A program made the translations under genes and the position numbers. The notes under the pieces were generated by a model. That model worked only from the letters and a program-made list of their open reading frames with translations, had not been told where the DNA came from and did not search any database. Below are positions 51,800 to 61,167 of a stretch of DNA of 64,000 nucleotides, piece by piece. How positions within the stretch are numbered: the stretch's first letter is position 1; each line of letters starts with the position of its first letter. The stretch comes from CBDBLK01 sp965215445 (GTDB lineage: Bacteria > Bdellovibrionota > Bacteriovoracia > Bacteriovoracales > Bacteriovoracaceae): contig CBDCDT010000002.1 in assembly GCA_965215445.1 (NCBI GenBank), positions 496,001 through 560,000 on the forward strand. The letters run 5' to 3'.

Positions 51800-53476
51800 T
51801 CAAAATTTATCCGCTACTGAGTTGAGAACTGCTTCCTCTAATGTCGTAAGCCCTTGCGCCACTTTTGTAAGAGCGGCCATTCTCAAGGTTTTCATTCCAT
51901 CTTTAATAGCTTGCCTTTTAATACTCTCGCTGGTTCCATCTTTTATAATAATTGATCTCACTGCTTGTGTTAATTCCATAACTTCATAAATAGCAACCCT
52001 GCCCTTATACCCGGTTCCATTACATGCATCACATCCTTTGCCTCTATAAACTTTTATCTTACTGGCAGAATTAGGAGCTATGCCATAGGCAACAAGTTCA
52101 TCAATAGGAACACTCATAATTTCTTTACACTCAACACAGATTTTACGGCAAAGTCTTTGAGCAACTACGGCATTTAAAGAATCTGCCACAAGGAAAGGCT
52201 CAATGCCCATATTCAAGAGTCTGCTTACTGTCGTAGCTGCATCGTTTGTATGTAATGTACTTAAAACCAAATGCCCTGTCAGGGCCGCTTCCACGGCAAT
52301 TTCTCCAACTTCCAAATCTCTAATCTCTCCAACCATAATAATATCAGGGTCTTGCCGCAAAAAAGACTTGAAAGCATTGGCGAAAGTCAGACCAGAGCCT
52401 TTTTTTACGTCAACTTGATTAATGCCTTCCAAATTAAATTCTACCGGGTCTTCAGCAGTAGAAATATTTTTGTCGGGTTTATTCAATTCATATAGGGCCG
52501 AATATAATGTCGTTGTTTTGCCAGAACCTGTAGGGCCTGTAACCAAGCACATTCCGTAAGGTTTGAGAATACCCTTTTTTAAAGAATGCATCTGCTTGGT
52601 TTCAAGACCAAGTTTGGTCATGTCTAACTGAAGATTGGATTGATCCAATAATCGCATGACTACTTTCTCACCAAAAAGACACGGTAGGGTTGATACCCTA
52701 TAATCAATCGGACTTCCTCCAATAGATAATTTTATTCTTCCATCCTGAGGTTTCCTTTTTTCAGAAATGTCCAATTGTGCTAAAATCTTTATTCTTGAAA
52801 TAATAGAACGAGCAAATACTTGGGGAGGCCTATCAAATTCTTGTAATTTCCCATCTACACGAAACCTTATTCTAAATATTTTCTCATAAGATTCCATGTG
52901 AATGTCAGAGACTTTTCTAAGAAACGCCTCTGCCAAAATTTTGTTAACAAAAACAACAATGTTCTGGCCAACATCTTTTTCTTGATCCAAATTATCGTCA
53001 TCATTGCTGGAAGCGCTTTTAATTTCTTGAATAGTAGATAATAATTCGTCTACAGATTCACTAATTCTAACAAATATTTTTTTCCAAGCTGCTATATTGA
53101 CAAGTATAAAATCAATAGGATGTTGGAAAACCTTTTGTAACTCCCCTTTAAACTCAGTTATAGTGGGATCATAAATTGCTAAAGTTACACACTTTTCTGT
53201 TTTTTTCACAGGAACAGTTCTGTATTTTATTGCATCTCTTTTCCTGATTAACTTGATGCTTTTTTCTCTTACCTGTGCATTGTTAATATCAATAAAAGGA
53301 AGTTGATAGTTTTTTGCCAATTGTTGGGCAAATTTCATATCATCAAAAAATTTCAAATTTAACAATTTTAGTTCGGAAACTTCTTTAGGGTCTTTTTCTA
53401 AAAGTAACGGTCTTAAATCTTTGACCGGAACCGTACCCATCTTACTTAGAACTTCTGCAAACTCTTTGCGAAACAT
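51800..53476 (-). CDS. pilB: Type IV pilus extension ATPase PilB
   Basis: Start set at ATG 53476 (GGTGG upstream); the longer frame adds 24 hydrophobic residues not found in PilB. Residues ~1-140 form an MshEN-like N-terminal domain, which in related ATPases can bind c-di-GMP. Walker A GPTGSGKT lies near 314-321, then Asp box TAEDPVEFNLEGI, Walker B DPDIIMVGEIRD and two CxxC pairs (CRKICVEC, CDAC) for zinc. Polymerises pilin into fibres. Confidence 0.96.
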   Translation of the reverse strand: MFRKEFAEVLSKMGTVPVKDLRPLLLEKDPKEVSELKLLNLKFFDDMKFAQQLAKNYQLPFIDINNAQVREKSIKLIRKRDAIKYRTVPVKKTEKCVTLAIYDPTITEFKGELQKVFQHPIDFILVNIAAWKKIFVRISESVDELLSTIQEIKSASSNDDDNLDQEKDVGQNIVVFVNKILAEAFLRKVSDIHMESYEKIFRIRFRVDGKLQEFDRPPQVFARSIISRIKILAQLDISEKRKPQDGRIKLSIGGSPIDYRVSTLPCLFGEKVVMRLLDQSNLQLDMTKLGLETKQMHSLKKGILKPYGMCLVTGPTGSGKTTTLYSALYELNKPDKNISTAEDPVEFNLEGINQVDVKKGSGLTFANAFKSFLRQDPDIIMVGEIRDLEVGEIAVEAALTGHLVLSTLHTNDAATTVSRLLNMGIEPFLVADSLNAVVAQRLCRKICVECKEIMSVPIDELVAYGIAPNSASKIKVYRGKGCDACNGTGYKGRVAIYEVMELTQAVRSIIIKDGTSESIKRQAIKDGMKTLRMAALTKVAQGLTTLEEAVLNSVADKF

Positions 53477-53575
53477 AAACCACCAGAATCTAAAATTTAT
53501 AGTTAACTCAAAACCAATCGGAATTATGAACAAAAGACTTGAATACACGAGTTTTGTTTAAAGAAAGATTACTGG

Positions 53576-54271
53576 TCAATTATTGTCTTTAAAAAACTTA
53601 GAAGAATACTTTCCTTGAAGCAAAAGAAGCTCATAACCATCAATATAGTTTTCAAATTTATTAGCGTGAGGGAAATAAGAATAATTATAATCCCAAAATA
53701 AACAGTTTCTTGAAAGAATTCCATCAAACTGAAATCCACGGGAACAGCTGTTAATAACCAAGGTTTTCTCTTTTGGTAAATGATTTTTAAAATTTAATTT
53801 TTGTATAGAATTATTCTTACTTTTTCTATAGTAGTGGAAACAGGAAATATCATAAAATTGACCTAATTCATCAACAATATCCAATGTTAATTTGGCCATA
53901 TTTCCATTACCAAGTAAAACAATTTGTTTATAACCTTGCTGGCAAAATTCTTTCAAAAAATGTTTTACAGCAAAATAATCCGTATTATCCGAAAAAAATT
54001 TTCCATTTTTCTTTTTTATACAGTTTATTACTCCTAATTTTTCCACGACAGAACTCATAACATCAACCTGATCTAAAAAATGGCCTTTATAGGGAGCTGT
54101 TATATTTAAACCTAAAAATTCATACCTGTTAAATAATTCTCTCAAACTAGGAATGAAATTCTCTTTTTGATAATCTAGTAACTCATAAGAAACTTTTCCC
54201 AAAAATCTTTTATAAATATCAGGGGATTTTGAATGAGCTATATTTTTTCCCACCAGACCTAAGTTAATCAA
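53576..54271 (-). CDS. Shikimate dehydrogenase-like protein (divergent AroE)
   Basis: Shows the substrate-binding half of AroE: GLVGKNIAHSKSPDIYKRF, LNITAPYKGHFLDQVD with Lys62, and SDNTDYFAVKHF with Asp98. The NADP half has LLGNGNMAKLTLDIV but is short and lacks the usual NRT-type loop. 231 residues compared with ~270. Could be a true but streamlined shikimate dehydrogenase or a paralogue. Overlaps the ribF end by 4 nt. Confidence 0.75.
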   Translation of the reverse strand: MINLGLVGKNIAHSKSPDIYKRFLGKVSYELLDYQKENFIPSLRELFNRYEFLGLNITAPYKGHFLDQVDVMSSVVEKLGVINCIKKKNGKFFSDNTDYFAVKHFLKEFCQQGYKQIVLLGNGNMAKLTLDIVDELGQFYDISCFHYYRKSKNNSIQKLNFKNHLPKEKTLVINSCSRGFQFDGILSRNCLFWDYNYSYFPHANKFENYIDGYELLLLQGKYSSKFFKDNN

Positions 54272-55182
54272 TATAAATTTCTCCTTTTTTCACAATCAAT
54301 TTTTATCTCTCTTTTAAATTCATCTAAAGAAGAAAATTTTTTTTCATCTCTAATTTTCTCAAAAAAATAAACAACTATACGTTCACCATAAATACTTTTC
54401 TCAAAATCGAGTATATGAGTTTCTATATTGATTTTTTCATCCTCTCCAAAAGTAGGGTTATGCCCGACATTGGTAAGGCTTAAATACCTATTTCCAGCAT
54501 ATTCTATTTCTGTTGAATAAACTCCACAGGCAGGAATTAGGCGGTTTTTATCAAAATCCAAGTTAGCAGTCGGAAGTCCTATAGTTCTGCCTCTACCCTG
54601 ACCTTTCTTTACTCTCCCGGTTATAAAAAAGGGTCTTCCAAGAAAATGATTTGCGATGGGAATATCTCCGTTTTGAATGAAATTTCTTATCAAGCTGGAA
54701 CTTACTGTTTGATTGTTGCTTTTAAATTCTGTTAATAACTCAACGCTCACGTTTATAGATTCACAATAATTCTTTAAAAAATGATAATTTCCTTCTCTAT
54801 TAGCACCAAAAGTAAAATCATAACCTACATAAATAACATTTGGTTTTATATAAGACATAATATAGTTCTTCAAAAAATCACTTGGTGATTGCGTACTAAA
54901 ATCTCTACTAAAATCAAACTCTTTTACTATATCAACACCTTCACCGATAAGTAGCTTTTTTCTTTCACGATAAGAGTTAATGAGAAAGCAATCTTTGTTA
55001 AAAAGAATAACTGCTGGGTGAGGAATAAACGTTGCAACAATTAATTTATTATTATTTTTAATACAATCTTGCTTTATAGTTTTAAGCAAATTTTGGTGCC
55101 CTATATGAACACCATCAAAATTTCCTATAACAAGACGATATGTATCTCCCGACAAATCAGACGGTTTTTCCCTTTCTGCCAC
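54268..55182 (-). CDS. ribF: Bifunctional riboflavin kinase / FAD synthetase
   Basis: Makes FMN and FAD. The N-terminal adenylyltransferase has IGNFDGVHIGHQNLLKT, FIPHPAVILF and VGYDFTFGANREG; the C-terminal kinase has GRGRTIGLPTANLDF, PACGVYSTEIEY, LTNVGHNPTFGE and NIETHILDFEKSIYGE. 304 residues, complete. It overlaps the batD 3' end by 26 nt. Confidence 0.95.
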   Translation of the reverse strand: MAEREKPSDLSGDTYRLVIGNFDGVHIGHQNLLKTIKQDCIKNNNKLIVATFIPHPAVILFNKDCFLINSYRERKKLLIGEGVDIVKEFDFSRDFSTQSPSDFLKNYIMSYIKPNVIYVGYDFTFGANREGNYHFLKNYCESINVSVELLTEFKSNNQTVSSSLIRNFIQNGDIPIANHFLGRPFFITGRVKKGQGRGRTIGLPTANLDFDKNRLIPACGVYSTEIEYAGNRYLSLTNVGHNPTFGEDEKINIETHILDFEKSIYGERIVVYFFEKIRDEKKFSSLDEFKREIKIDCEKRRNLY

Positions 55183-56857
55183 GATTAATCACCTCTAATA
55201 ATTCCCTAAAATAATTCCTTTTAATGGGTAACTCCAGCTTCATATCTGTTCCTCCAAAAGATTTTTTTTCTAAAGAATAAATAAGATCAAAAAAATAATC
55301 TTTTGATGCCTTTTTTAATGAGCTATTATTAATTAATAATTTTAAATCAACTTCTTCAGGATTTAATAAATTGAGCAAAGCATACAATCTTGAATAAGTT
55401 AATCCCTCCTTTTGTATCTTTCTATATAGCTCTCTCTCATCAAAATCCTTTCTTTTAAAAAACCATCCTCTGGATACTCCCAATTCCAATAATTGAATTA
55501 AAACTATTATAAAAAGGGAAATTAATAACCATTTCATACCTTGAGTTTTCAAAGCATGCCCATAAGACAATTCAAAAATAGGGGCCACTAAAGTTTTTTG
55601 TTCTAAATTATCATTTTGTCTACCCTCTTCGTTGTCTTCTCTCAAAAGATTCTGTGAATCCAAAGTCGTTTTTTGGCCCTCCGTCGTCGCTACACCACTT
55701 ACCTGTATTCCAGGCAAAGGTAGCGCAATCGTTTCATAGGCCAATTTGTCAGGATCAAAATAGCTTAACTCTATGGAAAATGGTTCTTTGTTAATAGGGG
55801 CCCGTGCTAAATAGGTATAATCAAAAACTTTTTTTGCGTTTGCTTTTCCGGTTTCAATAATTTCGCTTTTAACATCAAACTTTTCTAACGCACTATCACT
55901 ATAAAGCATGGGTGCTTCAAAATTTTCTAAAGCACCTGGCCCATGAACTTCCATTCTTAATTCAATGGCCTCGTTAACCAAATATTTGCTCTTTCCTTGA
56001 TCAATCTTAAATTCATGTTTGCCAACCAATCCCGTAAAGTGAGATGGGACGTTCTCTTTGGGTAGATTTTTTACTTCCAACATTAAACGCTTGCTTCTAA
56101 GTGTTTTAGTAAATATACGGCCAAAAGAAAGGCCGAAACCACCAAAAGGATTATTACTACGCTCTTGTCTATATTGAATTCGGAGATCCAGAGAATCTAT
56201 ATAGGTTTTTCCCGCTACCTCGGGATAAATTCGAGCAGAGTATTTAAGACTTCTTCTGTAGATAACACCTTTATAATTAACTGTTTCTTCATTCTCATTA
56301 ATATGATGAAAACGCTTTATCATTTTATTTAAAGAAGGAAATTTTTTAACCTCCATGCCAACTATCGGCAATTTCGTATAAAGGTAATAGCGAACATCAA
56401 CACCTTCGCCTACGAAGATATCTTTCTTTGAAACTTCGGCCTCCACAAAAACATCTTCGTACGCTTCTCTTCTAGGAAGAATCTTGATTTGTACGTCTCG
56501 ATGATTGAAAGTTTTATTGCCCAATTTAATTTTTATATTACTGATCTTGAAATTTCCCGACTTCGGAGCGTTCATCTCGAAGGCATAAATCAATTCCCTC
56601 CTGGTGGAAAATTTTCCATTAATCATAACTGTTTGAAGTGATACGCCTTCACTGCGTTTTGACAAAATATCCATATCATTGGAATCAAACAATATTTCGG
56701 GTGCTCCCCCTGAACTTGTTTGAATTTTAAATCGAATTAAAAAATTTTCTCTTACTTGAGGATATTGAGGAGAAATATCTATTCTAACTGGATCGGCCGA
56801 AACCAGTTTTATAAAATTTAACAAAAGCAAGAAGACAGTGATTGTTTTAATTAACAT
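55157..56857 (-). CDS. batD: BatD-like periplasmic/membrane protein (aerotolerance operon)
   Basis: Starts at ATG 56857 with GGATTGGT upstream; the earlier in-frame region belongs to the preceding gene's end. Signal peptide (VFLLLLNFIKLVSA), a long beta-rich ectodomain starting VRIDISPQYPQVRENFLIRFKI, as in BatD/BamD-type proteins with repeated YxxxxVxV sandwiches, then one membrane helix near residue 450 (WLLISLFIIVLIQLLEL) and a helical cytoplasmic tail. Works with BatA/BatB in Bat operons. Confidence 0.85.
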   Translation of the reverse strand: MLIKTITVFLLLLNFIKLVSADPVRIDISPQYPQVRENFLIRFKIQTSSGGAPEILFDSNDMDILSKRSEGVSLQTVMINGKFSTRRELIYAFEMNAPKSGNFKISNIKIKLGNKTFNHRDVQIKILPRREAYEDVFVEAEVSKKDIFVGEGVDVRYYLYTKLPIVGMEVKKFPSLNKMIKRFHHINENEETVNYKGVIYRRSLKYSARIYPEVAGKTYIDSLDLRIQYRQERSNNPFGGFGLSFGRIFTKTLRSKRLMLEVKNLPKENVPSHFTGLVGKHEFKIDQGKSKYLVNEAIELRMEVHGPGALENFEAPMLYSDSALEKFDVKSEIIETGKANAKKVFDYTYLARAPINKEPFSIELSYFDPDKLAYETIALPLPGIQVSGVATTEGQKTTLDSQNLLREDNEEGRQNDNLEQKTLVAPIFELSYGHALKTQGMKWLLISLFIIVLIQLLELGVSRGWFFKRKDFDERELYRKIQKEGLTYSRLYALLNLLNPEEVDLKLLINNSSLKKASKDYFFDLIYSLEKKSFGGTDMKLELPIKRNYFRELLEVINRGRKGKTV

Positions 56858-56858
56858 A

Positions 56859-58616
56859 TTACCAATCCTTATGTTGGTTTTTCTGAGGGTTTTTAGTACT
56901 TGTATCAATAAATTTTTTCTGCAACTCTCTGTCATCATCAAGTATCTGTTTTAAAATGGCAGGAATTTTCGCCGTTTCGCTTTTTTCTTCTTGATAATCT
57001 CCATCCTTTGAATTTTCCTCTTTTTGAGCATTTTGTTCATTGTCCTTCTTTTCATCTTGATTTTCGTCTTGATTTTTCTCCTGGCCTTTATCTTCGTTCT
57101 CATTTTGATCTTGCTTGTCTTCTTCCTGTTCACTTTTTTCTTGTTGATTTTGTTTCTTTTCCTGATTTTTGCCCTTGTCATTCTCGTTGTTTTGCTGTTT
57201 TTCGTCTTTGGATTGCTTATTTTCTTGATTACTTTGATTCTGCAAAGCAAAAAGTACATTTTGCTGCAAATCTTCCCGAGAGAGGTAAGAATATTTTTCC
57301 TGTTTTATTTTTCCTGACAATTTTTCAAATATCTTTAAGGCCTTCAGAGTTTGCTTCATTTTGGCCAAAGAAATTGCATAATTCATCATTGATTCAGGAG
57401 AGGCCGTTTCAATATTAATATTTTCTTCATATAAGTTTAAGGCCAACTCGTATTCCTCATTTTCTAACAAATTCTCTGCCAATTTAAGTGACTCTAAAGT
57501 ATTTAGTTCTCCTAATTTATGTCTTTTCCATAGATCATAGTTTAGCGTCGAAGGTTTTTTTTCTTTTTCTTCGTTTGCCAAAGTATTAGGGGAAGTCAAT
57601 GCAGTAGCAAAAATGAACGAAAAAAATACTAAACTTAAAGTTTTAAAAGTTTTATGCATGGAAAGTATATTTGCCAAAATTAGCAGTATAATTCCAGGAA
57701 GGGCCACATATTCAAGTTTTACAGGGAAAATCTGAACTGTTCCTTTAGATAATATTTCCTCATAAGATGCCCTAAAAAACGCCAAAACTTCTTCTGTGGG
57801 AAGCGTGTAACTAGAAGCAATCCAATACTTATAATGAATTGCCAAATTGGCCATATCCTTCAAGAATTTTTCATTCAACTTGGATACAACTCGTTCATCA
57901 TTATAATTCTTGTAACCTCTTAAAATACCACGTTGATCCCTTATGGGAATAACTCCTCCTTTTAAAGTTCCAATTCCAACAACCCCTAACGATATACCCT
58001 CTGGGATATTTAATTTCAAGATTTCCTCATTTTCCTCGCCATCTGTAAAAAGTAAAATATTGCCCTTAATCTCGCTCGTTCCTCCACTAGTTTTGAAATA
58101 TTGAAGGGCCTCCATTAAAGCTTGTGCTATATTGGATCCACCGCTATTTATGTCTGTATTCTCCAAACCAGCAACACGACTATCCAACAAATCAATATCA
58201 TCTGTGAAGGGAACCAAATTTTTTTGAGTGTCACTAAAAAGCACTAAAGAAATTCGATGCCCCGCAGCTTTCTTGATGAAATGTCGTGCAATTAATAAGG
58301 ATTTCTTAAAACGATTAGGCCTTACGTCCTCAACTAACATACTGGCCGATGCGTCTATAACAATAATTGTCTTTTGCTCAGGGACTTCTAGTTCTATTTT
58401 TTCTCTAGGCCCTCTTAAATCTAAGAGCGCTAATGATAAAAAGATAAATCCTGAGATATAAAAAATTCGACGAATTTTGCTTACTCTATTTTCTTCAAAA
58501 AACCAATATTTTTTTATCCATTTAAAATAAGAAAGCTCATACTTTATTATATAAAAAACAAAACAACTTGCCCCTAATAAAATTAAAGGGAACCATTTCC
58601 AATAAAGGAAATTCAT
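56859..58616 (-). CDS. BatB-BatC fusion: VWA domain, TPR and low-complexity Gln/Asn/Glu/Lys tail
   Basis: 585 residues. Membrane helices at ~7-25 and 52-67, then a von Willebrand A domain with the MIDAS motif DASAS (88-92) and LLFTDGEENEE. A helix near 310-328 (LPGIILLILANILSMHK), a TPR-like region ~360-440 (NLLENEEYELALNLYEENI), and ~100 residues almost only of N, Q, E, K and D. BatB and BatC are separate genes elsewhere, so this is a fusion. Overlaps batA by 4 nt. Confidence 0.85.
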   Translation of the reverse strand: MNFLYWKWFPLILLGASCFVFYIIKYELSYFKWIKKYWFFEENRVSKIRRIFYISGFIFLSLALLDLRGPREKIELEVPEQKTIIVIDASASMLVEDVRPNRFKKSLLIARHFIKKAAGHRISLVLFSDTQKNLVPFTDDIDLLDSRVAGLENTDINSGGSNIAQALMEALQYFKTSGGTSEIKGNILLFTDGEENEEILKLNIPEGISLGVVGIGTLKGGVIPIRDQRGILRGYKNYNDERVVSKLNEKFLKDMANLAIHYKYWIASSYTLPTEEVLAFFRASYEEILSKGTVQIFPVKLEYVALPGIILLILANILSMHKTFKTLSLVFFSFIFATALTSPNTLANEEKEKKPSTLNYDLWKRHKLGELNTLESLKLAENLLENEEYELALNLYEENINIETASPESMMNYAISLAKMKQTLKALKIFEKLSGKIKQEKYSYLSREDLQQNVLFALQNQSNQENKQSKDEKQQNNENDKGKNQEKKQNQQEKSEQEEDKQDQNENEDKGQEKNQDENQDEKKDNEQNAQKEENSKDGDYQEEKSETAKIPAILKQILDDDRELQKKFIDTSTKNPQKNQHKDW

Positions 58617-59572
58617 ATTGCCTCCCTTAAAACCCTTTTTCTAAAAAGGTCAGCAATGGCCAATAAAAGAATCCCCCACAAAAGAAATTTGTAATAAATC
58701 TCTTTGTATAATGTTCTGGAACTATTATCAATTTCGGTTTTCTCCATTTGTTGAATAGTGTTCAAAACTTCCTTTAATGCTGATTCGTTCTCAGCATAAA
58801 AGGTTTTTCCTGCGGTTATGTTAGAAATTTTTTCTAAAGTTTCAAGGTCAATACTGCCTCCCGGAATTCTTTGATAGCTTCCTCCCATACGCAAAATTCT
58901 CTGAGAGCTTTCACGCCCAATGCCAATGGTGTAAATCTTAATGCCTTGATCTCGAGACCGCTCGGCCGCTTGAACGGGAGTTATCTTTCCTACATTGCTT
59001 ACTCCATCTGTCAAAAGGATAATCACTTTATTTTTGGTCAAGGATTGGCCTCCTCTGGCAACGGCCAATCCCAAAGCGTCCCCGATATTGGTTCCCATGC
59101 CCAAAAATCCGATTTTTATCTCGGATATCATTTCTTTAATCAGACCCAAATCTGTCGATAAGGGTAAAAGTGTAAAGGCATGATCTGAAAAAATAATAAT
59201 TCCAATTCTATCCGTTGGCCTTAATTCTATAAATTCTAAAATTTTTCTCTTTGCAACCTCTAAACGATTAGGCCTAAAATCTTCGGCCATCATAGACCTG
59301 CTTACATCAACAACAAAATAAATATCATTCACTTCAATTTTATTTTTTGCAATTCCTAAAGGAATCCGAGGCCGCATAAGAGAATGGGCAATCAGGATCC
59401 AGGCCACAACCCCTAAAAGAAATCCAAACCATTGAGGTATTTTTTTCACTCCTTTGCAATACTTGGGAGGAAGATATATTTCAGCAGGCCTTAGTATTTT
59501 AAAATAACTCATGCCCCAAGTGATTAAGCCTAGCAAGGCCAAAAGAGAGAAATAAGGTGTAACGTAAGTCAA
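58613..59572 (-). CDS. batA: BatA-like von Willebrand A domain membrane protein
   Basis: 319 residues: two N-terminal membrane helices, then a VWA domain with intact MIDAS (DVSRS at 89-93, TNIGDAL, LLTDGVSNVG), and a C-terminal helix (YYKFLLWGILLLAIADLFRKR) anchoring it. Predicted to face the periplasm with metal-dependent partner binding. Bat operons are tied to oxidative and envelope stress; the exact role is unsettled. Overlaps the upstream gene by 4 nt. Confidence 0.92.
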   Translation of the reverse strand: MTYVTPYFSLLALLGLITWGMSYFKILRPAEIYLPPKYCKGVKKIPQWFGFLLGVVAWILIAHSLMRPRIPLGIAKNKIEVNDIYFVVDVSRSMMAEDFRPNRLEVAKRKILEFIELRPTDRIGIIIFSDHAFTLLPLSTDLGLIKEMISEIKIGFLGMGTNIGDALGLAVARGGQSLTKNKVIILLTDGVSNVGKITPVQAAERSRDQGIKIYTIGIGRESSQRILRMGGSYQRIPGGSIDLETLEKISNITAGKTFYAENESALKEVLNTIQQMEKTEIDNSSRTLYKEIYYKFLLWGILLLAIADLFRKRVLREAI

Positions 59573-60312
59573 TTTTGGATCCTTAATTTATTCAATTTTT
59601 CTTCCACTCTTGCTTGATCACCTTCAGTCCATTGTGGTTTATACTGGCATTCATTAAGTACTTTTAAAAATTTTCCTGCGTTTTTCTTTCCATAAATTTC
59701 CTCTAAAAAATATCTGTATTGATATATTTCCTCAATAGACTCTCTCGAATTGGCCGTTTTAATCCGATCTTTAACCAATTGAATAATTTTTGCTTTCTCA
59801 ATTTCCATTTTGTTTTCTTTTTTCCTGGTAATTAAAATTATAAAAAAAACTAAAAAAGGAATTAAAATGATTAAAAACCACAAATAATGAAACCCTCTCG
59901 GTAATTCTTTTTGTTTCCATTTTTTAAATTCTTGTATTTTTAACTTCTGATCTGCAATTTCTATTTGTGATAAAGAAATGGGAATATTTAAACCTTGAGG
60001 CCATAAATGGATTTCACTTCTTCCTGAAATCTTTTTTTTTAAAACTAAAGTCATTGGCACTCTTAAATACTTTGTCTCACCCCCTAATTCCTGGACACCA
60101 TTTATTGCAACGATATAAAAAGAATCGGACAGAAGCTGGCCTTCTAATTCAAAAAATTTTGACTCATCAAGCTTATCATAACCTTCTATAAATAAATCTG
60201 CCTTGAATATATCTCCGACAACAATTTCTTTGCTTTCGGGAAATTCGATCCTGCCCTGAATGGCCCAAGTAGAGGTTGAATAAAATAAAGTAAAGAAGAA
60301 TAACTTTATCAT
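59569..60312 (-). CDS. Bat-operon membrane protein (BatD-tail / DUF4381-like)
   Basis: 247 residues: signal peptide, a beta-rich domain like the first BatD sandwich (GRIEFPESKEIVVGDIFKADL), one membrane helix (LWFLIILIPFLVFFIILI, residues ~145-162) and a basic-acidic helical tail (IEEIYQYRYFLEEIYGKKNA). Position between DUF58 and batA matches the DUF4381-type gene of such operons. No catalytic motif. Starts exactly where the DUF58 stop ends. Confidence 0.7.
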   Translation of the reverse strand: MIKLFFFTLFYSTSTWAIQGRIEFPESKEIVVGDIFKADLFIEGYDKLDESKFFELEGQLLSDSFYIVAINGVQELGGETKYLRVPMTLVLKKKISGRSEIHLWPQGLNIPISLSQIEIADQKLKIQEFKKWKQKELPRGFHYLWFLIILIPFLVFFIILITRKKENKMEIEKAKIIQLVKDRIKTANSRESIEEIYQYRYFLEEIYGKKNAGKFLKVLNECQYKPQWTEGDQARVEEKLNKLRIQN

Positions 60313-61160
60313 TAAATCATTTCCCCAATAAACTTTTCTAAATATCTCTCTTCTACATTTAATCTCTTTACCTTTTTTTCTAAAAATTTATTTTCATCCT
60401 CTTCTCTTGCAAAAAAGACTTGTCTTTGACGACCACTCCTTTGCTCTACATCATCTTTTGAGTACACAAGATAAGGCCGTTCTTGATTTATATCAATTGG
60501 CGAAATAATTTGGAAACAGTTGACATGGCTTCTAAAAAATATTTTTTCCAGGCCCTTGATATTTCTAAATTCATTTAAATCCGAAAGAATTACAACTTCT
60601 CTTTTTTTGGCAAGATGTTTCATAATTTCAGCATGACGTTTTACTTCATCAATGATTTTTTGATTTGCGTAAGTTAAATTAATCGACCCGGAGGCCGTTA
60701 ATATCCCTTCCTTTTCCAGCAAATAAATAAGATAAGAGATGCCTTTCTCTCCAGATTGCTTTGGAATATCTATTATCTTTTTACCAAAGATTATAGCGTG
60801 AACAAAATCTTTACTTTCTTCAGAAATTAAGTACAAAAGGCAACATATTTCTATTGCTGCTTGAAGCTTTGAAATTCCATCTGAACCCATAAACATAGTT
60901 GGCCCAGCATCAATCACTACTGTTATCTCGACATTTCTTTCTTCATCAAAGGTTTTAACGTAAGGGGCAGATGTTTTGGCCAACAATTTCCAGTCAATGA
61001 ATCTTATTTCGTCACCTATTTCGTAAATTCTATGTTCCTTGAATTGAAGGCCTATTCCTTTAAAAGAGCTTTTTAACATTCCTATGCTGTAGGAATTCGC
61101 CCTTTTAAAAAGCCTTCCCTTCATTTTGGCGACAGCTTTTCTGACCTCCTTTATATCCAT
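60312..61160 (-). CDS. DUF58 family protein of the MoxR-Bat operon
   Basis: 282 residues with the DUF58 signature GDEIRFIDWKLLAKT near residue 46 and the following FDEERNVEITVVIDAGPTM, a VWA-like strand with a changed metal site. Usually found between moxR and batA; thought to link the AAA+ ATPase to the VWA proteins. Cytoplasmic. Starts 7 nt after moxR. Confidence 0.93.
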   Translation of the reverse strand: MDIKEVRKAVAKMKGRLFKRANSYSIGMLKSSFKGIGLQFKEHRIYEIGDEIRFIDWKLLAKTSAPYVKTFDEERNVEITVVIDAGPTMFMGSDGISKLQAAIEICCLLYLISEESKDFVHAIIFGKKIIDIPKQSGEKGISYLIYLLEKEGILTASGSINLTYANQKIIDEVKRHAEIMKHLAKKREVVILSDLNEFRNIKGLEKIFFRSHVNCFQIISPIDINQERPYLVYSKDDVEQRSGRQRQVFFAREEDENKFLEKKVKRLNVEERYLEKFIGEMI

Positions 61161-61167
61161 AATTTAA

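Noticed and set aside
57008..57418. Plus-strand hydrophobic frames opposite the BatB-BatC tail
   Set aside because: Shadow of the Gln/Asn/Glu/Lys low-complexity codons; no start signals.
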